Positions 9,768 through 20,847 are shown, numbered from the stretch's first letter. The stretch: 64,000 nt of DNA from Actinomycetota bacterium (GCA_021324595.1 JAJPIV010000134.1:1-64000); one strand, 5' to 3'. Notes: a model not told the origin generated them from the sequence alone. Numbers and translations are program-made.

Positions 9768-11423
9768 ATGAACGTTCTCAGCCCGGGCGGCCGGCCCCGG
9801 CGGCCCGCCGGATCGCGCGGGCTGCGTGCCCTGACCGCGCTCCCGCTCGTCCTCGCGACCGCCACGGCATGCGTCTCGGCCACACCGGTTCCCGCCACGC
9901 CCGGCTCGTCCCCGGCGGGCTCGTCCCCCCAGCGCTCGTCCCCGCACCCGCAGCGCTCGTCCCCGCCCGGCTCGCGGGTGGCATCCGCTCCGGGCGCCAC
10001 GGCGTCGCCCCCGGGCAGTCCAGCCGCCACCGCCACCGCACTGCCCGTTCCGGCGGGGCTCGGCGGCAAGGACTGGACGGAGGTCAAGACCACCAGCAAG
10101 ATCGTCGCGCTCACCTTCGACGCGGGGGCCAACGCCGACGCGGTGGACAGCATCCTCGCCACGCTGACGGCGCAGCACGTCCCGGCGACGTTCTTCCTCA
10201 CCGGGCAGTTCGTCCGGAACTACCCGGCGAAGTCGGCCGCGATCGCCCGGGCCGGGGAGCGCATCGGCGACCACTCGGTCTCGCACCCGGACTTCACCAC
10301 CCTCACCGACGCCCAGATCCGCGCCCAGGTGCTCGATGCCCGCAACCAGATCCGGTCGGTGACCGGCGCGGACCCGTGGCCATGGTTCCGCTTCCCCTTC
10401 GGCGCGCGCGACGCGCGCACGATCTCGGCGGTGAACTCGACTGGGTTCGTGCCCATCCGGTGGACCGTCGACACGCTCGGCTGGGAGGGCACCTCGGGCG
10501 GCCAGACGGTTCAGACGGTGATCAACCGGGTGCTGGCCAACCTGCGTCCCGGCGAGATCGTCCTCATGCACTGCGGCTCGAACCCCGATGACCACAGCAC
10601 CCTCGACGCCGACGCGCTCCCGGCCGTGATCGCCGGCCTGAAGGCGCGCGGCTACTCGTTCGTCACCCTCGACGCGATGCTGGGGTACCGCGAGCTCACC
10701 GCCGACGGCGCGGTGCGCCCGTTCGGCGCGGCGTCATTCGGATCGCTCGCCGGCCGGCTGCCCGTGGGCGTCACCGCCGTCGGGATCGCCGCCGACCGGG
10801 CGACCGGCGGCTACTGGATCCTCAAGTCCAACGGCGGCGTGAACGACTTCAACGCGCCCTGGTCCGGCTCGCTGGCCGGCCAGCTGCCCCCGGGGGTGCG
10901 GGTGACCGGGTTCGCGGCGGGGCGAGGCGGCGGCTACTACGTGCTGACCTCCGACGGCGGCGTGCACGCCTTCGCGGCCCCGTTCTACGGGTCACTGGCC
11001 GGCCGGCTCGCCGCCGGCGTCAGCGCGGTGGGCATCGCGACCGACCCGGTGACCGGCGGCTACTGGGTCCTCAAGTCGAACGGCGGGGTGAACGAATTCA
11101 ACGCCCCCTGGAGCGGCTCGCTCATCGGCAAGGTGCCCGCCGGGGTGCGGGTGACCGGGATCGCGGCGGGGCGAGGCGGCGGATACTACGTGCTGACCTC
11201 CGACGGGGACGTCCACGCGTTCGGCGAGCCGTTCCGCGGGTCGGTGCTGGGCAGGCTCCCCGTCGGCGTCGCCGCGGTGGGCATCGCGGGCGACCCGGCG
11301 ACCGGGGGCTACTGGATCCTCAAGTCCGACGGGGGCGTCGAGAACTTCTACGCGCCATGGTGGGGCTCGCTGGCCGGGCATCTGGCCACCGGCCAGCGGG
11401 TGGCAGGCCTCGCCGGCCAGTAG
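9768..11423 (+). CDS. Polysaccharide deacetylase (NodB homology) with C-terminal propeller-like repeats
   Basis: KIVALTFDAGANADAVDSILATL...HSVSHPDFTTLTD...FRFPFGARD; repeats TGGYWILKSNGGVNDFNAPWSGSLAG / GGGYYVLTSDGGVHAFAAPFYGSLAG. Confidence 0.9.
   Translation: MNVLSPGGRPRRPAGSRGLRALTALPLVLATATACVSATPVPATPGSSPAGSSPQRSSPHPQRSSPPGSRVASAPGATASPPGSPAATATALPVPAGLGGKDWTEVKTTSKIVALTFDAGANADAVDSILATLTAQHVPATFFLTGQFVRNYPAKSAAIARAGERIGDHSVSHPDFTTLTDAQIRAQVLDARNQIRSVTGADPWPWFRFPFGARDARTISAVNSTGFVPIRWTVDTLGWEGTSGGQTVQTVINRVLANLRPGEIVLMHCGSNPDDHSTLDADALPAVIAGLKARGYSFVTLDAMLGYRELTADGAVRPFGAASFGSLAGRLPVGVTAVGIAADRATGGYWILKSNGGVNDFNAPWSGSLAGQLPPGVRVTGFAAGRGGGYYVLTSDGGVHAFAAPFYGSLAGRLAAGVSAVGIATDPVTGGYWVLKSNGGVNEFNAPWSGSLIGKVPAGVRVTGIAAGRGGGYYVLTSDGDVHAFGEPFRGSVLGRLPVGVAAVGIAGDPATGGYWILKSDGGVENFYAPWWGSLAGHLATGQRVAGLAGQ
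10806..11420 (+). repeat. In-frame tandem repeat, 249-nt period (83 aa, two half-repeats each)
   Basis: GGC/GGG-GGC-TAC-TGG starts at 10806, 11055 and 11304. Confidence 0.85.
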
Positions 11424-11579
11424 CGCCGCCGGGCGATGGCGGGAGGGCGGCGCGCCGCGAGCGGGGCGTGGGCGCGGTCACCCCGGCCATGCGCCTGGCG
11501 GGCCGCGATACCGTGCCTGGATGACCGAACGCCATGAAAGCGCCATGTCCCCGGCCCCGCCCGCGGCAGGCTGACCGCC

Positions 11580-12377
11580 GTGCGGACCGTCGTCGCCTTT
11601 CATGCGCACCCGGACGACGAGGCGCTGCTGACCGGCGGGACGCTGGCGATGCTGGCCGGGCAGGGCCACCGGGTGGTCATCGTCGTCGCCACGGACGGCG
11701 TCATCGGGCCGGCGGGAGCTCCGGACGCTAGCGTCCGCCTCGCCGAGCTCCGCGCGAGCGCCGCGGCCCTCGGGGCCGCCCGGGTGGTGCACCTCGGGTA
11801 TGCCGACAGCGGCCACGGCCCGGTGCTGCCCCCGGACCCGCCGGACCGGACCAGGTTCGCCCGGGCTGACCTTGAGGAGGCCGCGGGCCGCCTCGCCGGG
11901 CTGCTCCTTCAGGAGCGCGCCGACCTGCTGCTGACCTACGATGCGCGCGGCGGATACGGCCACCGGGACCACGTGAAGGTCCATCAGGTCGGTGCCAGGG
12001 CCGCCGAGCTGGCAGGCGGCGTCCGCGTGCTTCAGGCGACCGTCCCGCGGGAGCTGATCTGCCTGGCGCTGCGGCCGCTGCGGGCGCTCGGCGCGGTCCG
12101 GTTCGGCGCCGAGGAGGCCAGGTCCGCGTTCACCCCCAGGGCGGCGATCACGCACCGGGTGAACGTGCGCCGGTACGCGGCCGCCAAGCGGGCGGCGCTG
12201 GCCGCCCACCGGTCGCAGCTGACCGGACCCGGGCGGGCGGCGCGGCTCTTCCGGGTCCTCGCGCGCCTGCCGGTGCCGGTCTTCGCGCTCGTGCTCGGCT
12301 GCGAGTGGTTCGCCGAGGCCCGGGCCACGCCGCCGGCTGGCGGCCGCGTGCCGCGACGCGACGAGGGCCCGGGGTGA
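11580..12377 (+). CDS. PIG-L family deacetylase
   Basis: MRTVVAFHAHPDDEALLTGGTLAMLAGQGHRVVIVVATDG. Confidence 0.9.
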   Translation: MRTVVAFHAHPDDEALLTGGTLAMLAGQGHRVVIVVATDGVIGPAGAPDASVRLAELRASAAALGAARVVHLGYADSGHGPVLPPDPPDRTRFARADLEEAAGRLAGLLLQERADLLLTYDARGGYGHRDHVKVHQVGARAAELAGGVRVLQATVPRELICLALRPLRALGAVRFGAEEARSAFTPRAAITHRVNVRRYAAAKRAALAAHRSQLTGPGRAARLFRVLARLPVPVFALVLGCEWFAEARATPPAGGRVPRRDEGPG

Positions 12378-12667
12378 CCGGGCGCCCGCGCCGGGGACGA
12401 CGCGCCAGGTGCCGGGCTGGCACCGGCGGCCCGGTGCGGCAGGGACTGCGGGCCGGGCCCGGCGCGGCACGGACTCCGCGCGATTCGCCCGCTGCGCACT
12501 GATCTGCCCCTTGGTTGGGCGACTCCCGGCGTGGCAATCTAGTGGGCAGGTAGACTAACCGCGCTCCGGGACGCCATGACCCGAACTGGCACAGTCTGGC
12601 TGGCTCCCGGCCGAGCGGTCCCGGCCGCGAGGCTCACCCGCACCAGCGCAACGTCACGGGAGTTGGA

Positions 12668-13882
12668 ATGCGCGTTCTGGTTCTAGGCGGCGACGGGTTC
12701 TGTGGTTGGCCCACGTCGTTGTACCTGTCGGACCGCGGCCACGACGTCACGATCCTGGACAACCTCAGCCGCCGGAACATCGACAACGAGCTCGAGGTCG
12801 AGTCGCTGACGCCCATCCGCCCGATCGGGGAGCGGCTGCGCGCCTGGAAGGAAACCTCCGGCCGCCAGATCGGCTTCATCAACCTGAACCTGGCCACCGA
12901 GTACGACCGCCTGGTGCGGGTGCTGCTGGACCTGCGGCCCGAGGCGATCGTCCACTTCGCCGAGCAGCGCGCGGCTCCATATTCGATGCGGACCACGCAC
13001 ACCAAGCGGTACACGGTCGACAACAATGTCCGGGCCACGCACAACCTGCTCGTCGCGCTGGTCGACACCGGAATCGACGCGGCACTCGCCCACCTGGGGA
13101 CGATGGGCGTGTACGGGTACGGCTGGTCCGGCAGCGCCCCGATCCCCGAGGGGTACCTGACCGTCAAGGTGCCCACCCCCGACGGTGACCTGGAGCGGGA
13201 GATCTTGCACCCGGCCAACCCCGGCTCGGTCTACCACATGACCAAGACCCTCGACCAGCTCATGTTCGCCTTCTACGCCAAGAACGACGGGCTGCGGATC
13301 ACCGACCTGCACCAGGGCATCGTGTGGGGCACGCAGACCGGCCAGACGATCAGGGACGAGCGGCTCATCAACCGGTTCGACTACGACGGCGACTACGGGA
13401 CCGTGCTGAACCGGTTCCTCATGCAGGCGGCCATCGGGCATCCGCTGACGGTCCACGGCTCCGGCGGCCAGACCCGCGCGTTCATCCACATCCGCGACAC
13501 GGTGCGGTGCATCGAGATCGCCATCATGAACCCGCCGCAGGCCGGATCACAGCCCATGGTGCTGAACCAGATCACCGAGACCCACCGGGTCGCCGACCTC
13601 GCCAAGATGATCAGTGAGATCACCGGGGTGCCGGTCGCGAACCTGCCCAACCCGCGGAACGAGGCCGACGAGAACGACCTGGTGGTTAAGAACGACCAGT
13701 TCCTCGCGCTGGGCCTGAACCCGACGACGCTCTCGAGCGGCCTGCTAGAGGAGGTCACCGAGGTCGCCGTCAGGTACAAGCACCGGGTCGACCCGACCAA
13801 GATCATCGCTCGGTCGGTGTGGCGCAAGGGAATGCAGGTCAGCGAGGACCTGCTGACCAAGCTCCCGGGGACCGCCGAATAG
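12668..13882 (+). CDS. NAD-dependent epimerase, UDP-sulfoquinovose synthase (SQD1)-like
   Basis: [27 protein letters not shown]...[16 protein letters not shown]...[12 protein letters not shown]...[11 protein letters not shown]...YHMTK...[51 protein letters not shown]. Confidence 0.85.
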   Translation: MRVLVLGGDGFCGWPTSLYLSDRGHDVTILDNLSRRNIDNELEVESLTPIRPIGERLRAWKETSGRQIGFINLNLATEYDRLVRVLLDLRPEAIVHFAEQRAAPYSMRTTHTKRYTVDNNVRATHNLLVALVDTGIDAALAHLGTMGVYGYGWSGSAPIPEGYLTVKVPTPDGDLEREILHPANPGSVYHMTKTLDQLMFAFYAKNDGLRITDLHQGIVWGTQTGQTIRDERLINRFDYDGDYGTVLNRFLMQAAIGHPLTVHGSGGQTRAFIHIRDTVRCIEIAIMNPPQAGSQPMVLNQITETHRVADLAKMISEITGVPVANLPNPRNEADENDLVVKNDQFLALGLNPTTLSSGLLEEVTEVAVRYKHRVDPTKIIARSVWRKGMQVSEDLLTKLPGTAE

Positions 13883-13890
13883 GCAGGCCG

Positions 13891-15042
13891 GTGGCGGCGC
13901 ACTCCGGGCCCGCACGCGGTCGCCCGGGGGCGAGCCTTGACGCGGCCCGCGCCCTGCTGGCCAGGGCTCCGGTCTTCGACGGCCACAATGACCTGCCCTG
14001 GGCGCTCCGCGAGGGCGCCGAGGGCGATCCGGCCGAGGTCGACATCACGGCGAGCGTCCCGTTCACCCAGACCGACCTGCCCCGGCTGCGGGCCGGGGGC
14101 GTGGGCGCGCAGTTCTGGTCCGTCTACGTCCCCTCCGAGCTGGCTGGCGAGTCGGCCGTGGTGACCACCCTGGAGCAGATCGACCTCGTGCGCCGCCTCG
14201 CGGCCCGGCACGCGGCGCACCTGGAGATCGCGCGCACTGCCGCGGACGTCGAGCGGATCATCGCCTCCGGCCGGATCGCATCCCTGCTCGGGGCCGAGGG
14301 CGGGCACAGCATCGGCGGGTCGCTCGGGGTGCTCCGGGCGCTGCGCGCGCTCGGAGTGGGGTACCTGACGCTCACCCACAACCGGAACGTGCCGTGGGCC
14401 GACTCAGCGACCGACGAGCCCGGATGCGGCGGGCTGACCGCATTCGGCCGCGAGGTGGTCCGCGAGATGCAGCGGATCGGCATGCTCGTCGACCTGTCGC
14501 ACACGGCGCCGGCCACGATGCGCGACGCGCTGGCCGTCGCGTCGGCGCCGGTGATCTTCTCGCACTCCAGCGCCCGTGCGATCACCGATCATCCGCGGAA
14601 CGTCCCCGACGACGTGCTCGCCCGGCTCCGGGAGAACGGCGGGGTCGCGATGGTCACGTTCGTGCCGATGTTCATCTCGGCGGCGTGCCTGGAATGGGAA
14701 CTGCACGCGAAGGCGGAGGCGGGGCGGCGGGGCATCGACTACGGCGACCTGTCCAGGCGCGGCGAGCTCGCCGACTGGGCAGCGAGCCATCCGATGCCAC
14801 GGGCCACCGTCGCCGACGTCGCCGACCACGTCGAGCACGTCCGCCAGGTCGCGGGAGTGGACCACGTCGGGATCGGGGGCGACTTCGACGGGACGGGTGA
14901 GCTGCCGGCCGGCCTCGACGACGTGTCCTGCTACCCGGCGCTCATCGCGGAGCTGATCGAACGGGGCTGGAGCGAGGCCGACTGCGCGAAGCTGGCCAGC
15001 GGCAACATCCTGCGCGTCCTGCACGACGCCGGGCCGGCCTGA
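13891..15042 (+). CDS. Membrane dipeptidase (peptidase M19)
   Basis: [66 protein letters not shown]. Confidence 0.92.
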   Translation: MAAHSGPARGRPGASLDAARALLARAPVFDGHNDLPWALREGAEGDPAEVDITASVPFTQTDLPRLRAGGVGAQFWSVYVPSELAGESAVVTTLEQIDLVRRLAARHAAHLEIARTAADVERIIASGRIASLLGAEGGHSIGGSLGVLRALRALGVGYLTLTHNRNVPWADSATDEPGCGGLTAFGREVVREMQRIGMLVDLSHTAPATMRDALAVASAPVIFSHSSARAITDHPRNVPDDVLARLRENGGVAMVTFVPMFISAACLEWELHAKAEAGRRGIDYGDLSRRGELADWAASHPMPRATVADVADHVEHVRQVAGVDHVGIGGDFDGTGELPAGLDDVSCYPALIAELIERGWSEADCAKLASGNILRVLHDAGPA

Positions 15043-15120
15043 GCCCGGCGCGGGGCGGTCCACGGCGCGCCCGCCCGCGCCGGCGCTCCCGCCGGGCCTT
15101 CCTGGCGGTAGCGTCGGTCT

Positions 15121-16059
15121 GTGCGGCTCGGTGTGCTGGACGTGGGGTCCAATACGGTGCATCTGCTGGTCGTGGACGCCCACCCGGGGGCGCGCCCGCT
15201 CCCGGCCTTCTCCCACAAGGAGGAGCTGCACCTGGCCGATCACATCGACGCGGAGGGCCGCCTGACGCCCCAGTGCGCCACCCGGCTGGCCGACGTCGTG
15301 GACGAGGCGATGCGGATCGCCGAGGACAAGGGGGTCCAGGAGCTGCTCGCGTTCGCGACCTCGGCGATCCGCGACGCGGCCAACGGCGACGAGGTCCTCG
15401 CCCGGCTGGAGGACCGGGCCGGGGTGCGGATCCAGGTGCTCTCCGGGACCCAGGAAGCGCGCCTTACGTTCCTGGCCGCGCGGCGCTGGTTCGGCTGGTC
15501 GTCCGGGCGGCTGCTGGTGCTCGACATCGGCGGCGGGTCACTGGAGATCGCCGCCGGCCTGGACGAGGATCCCCAGGTGGCGGTCTCGCTGCCGCTGGGA
15601 GCGAGCCGGCTGACCCGGGACTGGCTGACCGGCGATCCGCCGGACCGGGAGGAGGCCAGGCGGCTGCGCAAGCACGTGCGGGCCGAGATCGCCTCCGCGG
15701 CGAGCGCCGTGCGCTCCGCGGGCGTGCCGGACCACGCCGTCGCCACCTCGAAGACGTTCCGCCAGCTGGCCAGGATCGCGGGCGCTGCCCCGTCCAGCGA
15801 GGGCCCCTACGTCAAGCGGCTGCTGAGCCACGCCGCCACGGCCGAGCTCGCCGAGCGGCTGCCGCGGATGCCGGTCGCCGAGCGGGCCCGGCTGCCCGGT
15901 GTGTCCAGGCTGCGCGCGCGGCAGCTAGCCGCCGGCGCGATCGTGGCCGACGCGGCGATGGACCTGTTCGGCCTGCCCGAGCTGGAGATCTGCCCGTGGG
16001 CCTTGCGGGAGGGCGTGATCTTGCGCCGGATCGACAGCCTGGCCGTCACGCAGCACTGA
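15121..16059 (+). CDS. Ppx/GppA phosphatase family protein
   Basis: [47 protein letters not shown]. Confidence 0.9.
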   Translation: MRLGVLDVGSNTVHLLVVDAHPGARPLPAFSHKEELHLADHIDAEGRLTPQCATRLADVVDEAMRIAEDKGVQELLAFATSAIRDAANGDEVLARLEDRAGVRIQVLSGTQEARLTFLAARRWFGWSSGRLLVLDIGGGSLEIAAGLDEDPQVAVSLPLGASRLTRDWLTGDPPDREEARRLRKHVRAEIASAASAVRSAGVPDHAVATSKTFRQLARIAGAAPSSEGPYVKRLLSHAATAELAERLPRMPVAERARLPGVSRLRARQLAAGAIVADAAMDLFGLPELEICPWALREGVILRRIDSLAVTQH

Positions 16060-16075
16060 GCCGCGGCTCGGTGGC

Positions 16076-17209
16076 TCAGCCGGCCGTGTCGTCCAGCCCG
16101 CGCGAGCCCGCCCCGGTGATGCCGGTGGGGTGCCGCGCCTCGTCGCCGGGGTGACGCAGGTCGTCGGTCGGGGGATCCGACGCCTGGTGCCGGGTGCCAT
16201 CGCCGAAGGCCTCCGCCGGGTCGCGGTGCCGCCCAGCCGACTGGGCCACGGCCCCCGGCCGGCCCAGCACCTGGGTAGCGGCCGGACGGCCGGGCTGGCC
16301 CGGCGCCGGACTGTCACCAGGGCCAGCCGGGCCGACTCCTCCCGGCTGGCCGGGGACATGCCGCCGCCCGTCCGCCACGCCGGGCTGGCGCTGGCCGCCG
16401 CGGTGCGGGTCGTGAGGCGCCGGCCGACCCTCGCCATTGCCCGCCTGAGCGCTCATCGCGCGGGTCACCTCGTCTTCGAGCGAGCCGCGGGCCGCCTCGC
16501 CGGCGACCAGGCTGGTCACCACGTCGCGGATCTCGGTGAGCCGGCGCACGGTCTCGGTGTGGCGCGAGATCAGCAGGTTGAGCCGGCGCTCGGCCCCCTC
16601 GTGGATGGCCGTGGCGCGGGCGGTCGCCTCATCGAGCTGCTGCTTCGCCTGGGCCATGGCCGCGGCCACGGTGCTCTCCGCGTGCTTGGTGGCCGCCGCG
16701 ACCGTCTGCTCGGCGCTGGCCTGCGCCGACGACAGCAGCTGCTCGGCCTCGCTCTTGGCGGCGCTCACCGAGCGCTCGGACTGCTCGGCGGCGGCCGCGA
16801 GCATCCGCTCGGCCTGCTCCTGGGCGTGGGCGCGGATCTGGTCGGTCTCGCGCTTGGTGTCGGCCCGGAGCTTGTCGGTCTCCTCCTTGGCCGCCTCGCG
16901 CAGCTGCGCGAGCTCGGCGGCGACCCGCTCCCGCTCGGCCTTGGCCTCGTCGGCGGCGAGCTTGAGGATCTGCCCGACGCGCTCGCTGATCTCCTCGTGC
17001 GCCGGGCGCGCCGCGGTCTCCCGGGCCTCGGCCAGCTCGGTCCGGAGCCGCTCGACCTCGGCCAGGCTCTGCGAGAGCCGTCCCTCGAGCTCGCGTACCT
17101 GCTGGTTCCGCCAGGCGACGTACTCATCGACCTGCTGGCGGTTGTAGCCGCGGACCTCCCGTTCCCACTGGATCGCCCCGTCGGTGAGGAACTCGGTCTG
17201 CTCGCTCAT
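16076..17209 (-). CDS. DivIVA-like long coiled-coil protein with low-complexity tail
   Basis: VRGYNRQQVDEYVAWRNQQVRELEGRLSQSLAEVERLR then long Ala/Glu/Lys coiled coil; Gly/Pro-rich C-terminus. Confidence 0.65.
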   Translation of the reverse strand: MSEQTEFLTDGAIQWEREVRGYNRQQVDEYVAWRNQQVRELEGRLSQSLAEVERLRTELAEARETAARPAHEEISERVGQILKLAADEAKAERERVAAELAQLREAAKEETDKLRADTKRETDQIRAHAQEQAERMLAAAAEQSERSVSAAKSEAEQLLSSAQASAEQTVAAATKHAESTVAAAMAQAKQQLDEATARATAIHEGAERRLNLLISRHTETVRRLTEIRDVVTSLVAGEAARGSLEDEVTRAMSAQAGNGEGRPAPHDPHRGGQRQPGVADGRRHVPGQPGGVGPAGPGDSPAPGQPGRPAATQVLGRPGAVAQSAGRHRDPAEAFGDGTRHQASDPPTDDLRHPGDEARHPTGITGAGSRGLDDTAG

Positions 17210-17599
17210 GGGTCACCCGTCACATGAGGTCGGGGCAGCTCCCGGGACACGGCCACGCTCAGGGTTCCCTGGGCCGTCGGCGAGCCGGGCCTGCGAGTCG
17301 GTTGGGGGGCCGACGGCGCGCGAGGCAGGCCGGGGAGGCCCACCCGAGCGCGGCCGTCGCGCGGTGAACGTGATGACTCTTGCCCGGACGGAGGGGCCTC
17401 GCAACCGAAACAGCGGATTATCCCAATTTGCGTGTTTCAACGGGCCGGTCACCGCGAACCGGAGCGGGACCGGCAGGCACGACCGCGGGACGGGCACGCG
17501 CGGGGCCGCGGGCGGGGGGCGGGACGGTCTGGGATGATCGGAGCCGGCGGCGAGGGCACGGCGCGAGGCCGCGGGGGCGCCGGGCGCGCGGGAGGGCAG

Positions 17600-18226
17600 A
17601 TGACGGTCAGGGGCGGCCAGGTGGGCGCGCTGGACGGCGCCGCGCCATCGGTCCACCCCGGGGCATGGATCGCCCCGGGGGCGGTCGTGATCGGCCGGGT
17701 GACCATCGGCCGCGGGTCGAGCGTCTGGTACGGCAGCGTGCTGCGCGCCGATGACGATGAGATCTGGATCGGCGAGGAGTGCAACGTCCAGGACCTGTGC
17801 TGCGTGCACGTCGACGCCGGCGAGCCCGCGCTGCTGGAGTCCGGGGTCAGCATCGGCCATCACGCGACCGTGCACGGCGCGCTGCTGGAGTCCGGCTCGG
17901 TGGTCGGCATGGGCGCGATAGTGCTTGGTGGCGCGCGGATCGGCGCGGGCGCGCTGGTGGCGGCGGGCGCGGTCGTGCCGCCGGGCGCGCGGGTGCCAGG
18001 CGGGGTGCTGGTGGCCGGGGTGCCCGCGAGGATCGTCCGGGAGCTCACCGACGCGGACCGGGAGCGGCTATCCGGAATGGCCCGGCGGTACGCCGCGCGG
18101 GCGGGCCGGCACCGCGCAGCGCGCTGGGAAGCTCACCGCCCCGGTGGTGATCCCGGCCCGGGTGGGGATCCCGGCCCGGGTGGGGATCCCGGCCCGGGTG
18201 GTGATCCCGGCCAGCCAGCTGGGTAG
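17600..18226 (+). CDS. Gamma carbonic anhydrase-like left-handed beta-helix protein
   Basis: GAWIAPGAVVIGRVTIGRGSSVWYGSVLRADDDEIWIGEECNVQDLCCVHVD...GVSIGHHATVHGALLESGSVVGMGAIV. Confidence 0.9.
   Translation: MTVRGGQVGALDGAAPSVHPGAWIAPGAVVIGRVTIGRGSSVWYGSVLRADDDEIWIGEECNVQDLCCVHVDAGEPALLESGVSIGHHATVHGALLESGSVVGMGAIVLGGARIGAGALVAAGAVVPPGARVPGGVLVAGVPARIVRELTDADRERLSGMARRYAARAGRHRAARWEAHRPGGDPGPGGDPGPGGDPGPGGDPGQPAG
18143..18214 (+). repeat. 18-nt tandem repeat x4 at CDS 3' end (encodes GGDPGP)
   Basis: GGTGGKGATCCCGGCCCG units at 18143, 18161, 18179, 18197. Confidence 0.9.
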
Positions 18227-18325
18227 CGAGAAATGGTCCGGATGGGTCATGCGGCACCTGGCAGGGCCGCAATAGCCTGAGCGTGAGGCTGTCGCACGCG
18301 GGCCCGGCGACGGAAAGGTGGAGCG

Positions 18326-18511
18326 ATGCGGGGCGGCTTTGACGAGCGCGTTCACGACGCCGTGGCGCTCGCCGAGATCGACCTGTACTCCAATGTGCTC
18401 AGCGCCGCCGCCGCAGCCGACCGGCGGCTCACCGACGAGGAGCTGGACATCGCGCTGGGCCTGGACAGGGTGCCCGGCCCCAAGGGGCGGCCGGCCGCCG
18501 CCCCGGCCTGA
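18326..18511 (+). CDS. Small conserved-looking protein (61 aa), unknown function
   Basis: MRGGFDERVHDAVALAEIDLYSNVLSAAAAADRRLTDEELDIALGLDRVPG; preceded by gaaaggtggag. Confidence 0.65.
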   Translation: MRGGFDERVHDAVALAEIDLYSNVLSAAAAADRRLTDEELDIALGLDRVPGPKGRPAAAPA

Positions 18512-19450
18512 TCACCCGGCGCTGGCGCGGCCGAACATCACGTCGGTGTCCCAGTGCGTGAAGCCCAGCGACTGGTACAGCCCGATCGCCGCGGCGTTGC
18601 TCTCGTCGACGTAGAGCATGACCTGGAACAGCCCGCGCGAGCGCAGGTACCGCAGCCCGGTCAGGGTGAGCGCGCGGCCCAGGCCGGTGCCGCGCTCCTC
18701 CGGGGCGACGCCCACGACGTACACCTCGCCCATCGCGCCGTGCGGGTGCGCGGTCTCGGGCCCGTCCTGCCCGTGGATCTTCGTCCAGTGGAACCCGACC
18801 AGCCGCCCGCCGCGCTCGGCGAGGAAGAACCCGGCCGGGTCGAACCACGGCTCCCGCTCCCGCAGGTCCAGGTCGGCGCGGGTCCAGGCACCCTGCTCCG
18901 GGTGGCGGGCGAAGGCGCGGGCGTTCAGGTCCACCCATGCGTCCTCGTCGTGCCCGACCCGGAACGTGCGGACGGTGATCCCCTCGGCGAACTGCGGCTT
19001 GCCGATCCGTGCCTGCAGGGACCGGCGCATCTGCCACAGCGCGCGCACGCGCGCGAACCCGGCCGCCGCCGCCAGCCGCGAGGCGGCCGGCAGATCGCCG
19101 TGCGCCCACAGCCGCAGCGGCCCGTCCCCGGCCTCCGCGGCCAGCGCCTGCACGAGCCTGAGGCCCAGCCCTTGCCGGCGGTGCGCGGGGTGGATCACCA
19201 GCTCGCCGCTGGGGCCCTCGACCGGGTCGGTCGGATCGAGGTGGGCGTAGCCGACCACGCCGCCGTCACGAAGCAACATGACGTTGCGCGCCCGCCAGTC
19301 ACCGCCATAGCGCAGGTGCAGCATCACGTGCTCGGACAGCGGGGCGACCCCGTCCTCCTCCGTCGCCGTCTTGACGAGCCTGAGCACCGTGGCGGTCTCA
19401 TCGCTGGTCAGGGGCCCGGTGACGCGGACCTCGACCTCGCCGGCGGTCAC
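18512..19450 (-). CDS. mshD: Mycothiol synthase, two GNAT domains
   Basis: [22 protein letters not shown] and [55 protein letters not shown]; start overlaps stop of upstream glnR-like gene. Confidence 0.88.
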   Translation of the reverse strand: MTAGEVEVRVTGPLTSDETATVLRLVKTATEEDGVAPLSEHVMLHLRYGGDWRARNVMLLRDGGVVGYAHLDPTDPVEGPSGELVIHPAHRRQGLGLRLVQALAAEAGDGPLRLWAHGDLPAASRLAAAAGFARVRALWQMRRSLQARIGKPQFAEGITVRTFRVGHDEDAWVDLNARAFARHPEQGAWTRADLDLREREPWFDPAGFFLAERGGRLVGFHWTKIHGQDGPETAHPHGAMGEVYVVGVAPEERGTGLGRALTLTGLRYLRSRGLFQVMLYVDESNAAAIGLYQSLGFTHWDTDVMFGRASAG

Positions 19451-20385
19451 CGGCGCTCCCGGACCCGGCCCGCCCCGGCGCCACCGTCGCCTGCTGCCGC
19501 CGCCTGCGGGCCCGGCCCGGAGGTCCCGTCTCGCCCCGGTGTCGGCTCCCGCCGGCCACCCATGCCCGGGCGGCCGTCCAGCTCGGACTGGCCGCCTCCG
19601 GCGTCCCGCTGGCGCTCGGTCGCCGCCGGGACGAACCTGTAGCCGACGTTGCGCACCGTTCCGATCAGCCCCTCGTTCTCCGTGCCCAGCTTGGCGCGGA
19701 GCCTGCGCACGTGGACGTCGACGGTCCTGGTCCCGCCGAAGTAGTCGTATCCCCACACCTCCTGGAGCAGCTGCGACCTCGTGAAGACCCGGCGGGGATG
19801 CTGGGCGAGGTACTTGAGCAGCTCGAACTCCTTGAAGGTCAGGTCCAGGGCGATGCCGCCGATCCGAGCCGAGTAGGTGGCCTCGTCGATGACGAGCTCG
19901 CCCGACCGCACCTCGCCCGGGCGCGCCGCGGGAGCGCGGCGGCCGGCCGCCGCGTGGCGCGCTGCCGGGGTGCCCCGGGCGGCCAGCGACGCCCGGCTGA
20001 TCGCCAGCCGGAGCCGCGCCTCCACCTCCCCGGGGCCCGCGGAGTCCAGGATCACCTCGTCGGCGCCCCAGTCCGCGCCGACGGCCGCCCAGGCGCCTTC
20101 GCCGATCACCGCGATCAGCGGGATGCCCGTGGCGCCGAGCTGGCGGAGCAGGTCCCTGGCCCGCACCAGGTCCCGCCTGGCATCGACGAGCACCGCGTCA
20201 GGCACCGCGGCGGCCTGCCCCTGGCCCGCCGGGCCCGGCCGCGAGCCGGCCCCCGGCGAGGCGGCGGGTGGCACCGAGCCCGGGGATGCGGGCGCGACCC
20301 GTACCGTATGGTCAAGGAGGCTCAGCGAGGGCAGGATCTCCGCGGCGGTCTCGCCCGTGCGGGTGAGCAGGAGAACCGTGCTCAA
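19447..20385 (-). CDS. glnR: OmpR-type response regulator, GlnR-like
   Basis: Winged-helix DNA-binding domain [53 protein letters not shown]; direct glnR-mshD adjacency as in mycobacteria. Confidence 0.75.
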   Translation of the reverse strand: MSTVLLLTRTGETAAEILPSLSLLDHTVRVAPASPGSVPPAASPGAGSRPGPAGQGQAAAVPDAVLVDARRDLVRARDLLRQLGATGIPLIAVIGEGAWAAVGADWGADEVILDSAGPGEVEARLRLAISRASLAARGTPAARHAAAGRRAPAARPGEVRSGELVIDEATYSARIGGIALDLTFKEFELLKYLAQHPRRVFTRSQLLQEVWGYDYFGGTRTVDVHVRRLRAKLGTENEGLIGTVRNVGYRFVPAATERQRDAGGGQSELDGRPGMGGRREPTPGRDGTSGPGPQAAAAGDGGAGAGRVRERR

Positions 20386-20493
20386 CAGCCGCCCCCTCCG
20401 GTCCGCGGCGAACCCTGCCGGGGATCACCTCCCTGACCTGCCAGGGATCCGTGCCGTCGCTGGCGAGGATCACCGAGAGCGAGGATATCTGAC

Positions 20494-20847
20494 GTGGGAA
20501 TCGTGACCCTGCGCTACTGGGCGGCCGCCAAGGATGCCGCCGGGGTCGCCGAGGAGAAGGTTGAGGCGCGCACGCTCGCCGAGGCGCTCGGCGCGGGCGT
20601 CGAGGCGGCCCGGGCCCGGGCCGTCCAGGCGGGCCACGGCCGGCCCGGGCAGCAGGCGTCCGGGCAGGAGGCGTCCGGGCGCGAGGCGTCCGGGCACGGC
20701 GAACCGGGGCCCGAGCGGCTCAGCCTCGTGCTGTCCCGGTCGTCGTTCCTCATCGACGGGCAGCCGGCCGGGACCCGGCGGCGCGAGGACGTCCTGCTCG
20801 CCGACGGCGCGGTCGTGGAGGTGCTCCCGCCGTTCGCCGGGGGATGA
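20494..20847 (+). CDS. MoaD/ThiS family sulfur-carrier-like protein
   Basis: VTLRYWAAAKDAAGVAEE... ends LPPFAGG with C-terminal Gly-Gly. Confidence 0.8.
   Translation: MGIVTLRYWAAAKDAAGVAEEKVEARTLAEALGAGVEAARARAVQAGHGRPGQQASGQEASGREASGHGEPGPERLSLVLSRSSFLIDGQPAGTRRREDVLLADGAVVEVLPPFAGG
20656..20700 (+). repeat. 15-nt in-frame tandem repeat x3 within MoaD-like gene
   Basis: GCGTCCGGGCAGGAG / GCGTCCGGGCGCGAG / GCGTCCGGGCACGGC. Confidence 0.85.

Noticed and set aside
18143-18214. CRISPR-like direct repeats
   Set aside because: Units are contiguous with no spacers and lie in-frame within a CDS; simple tandem repeat. Same reasoning for 42364-42453 and 57723-57795.
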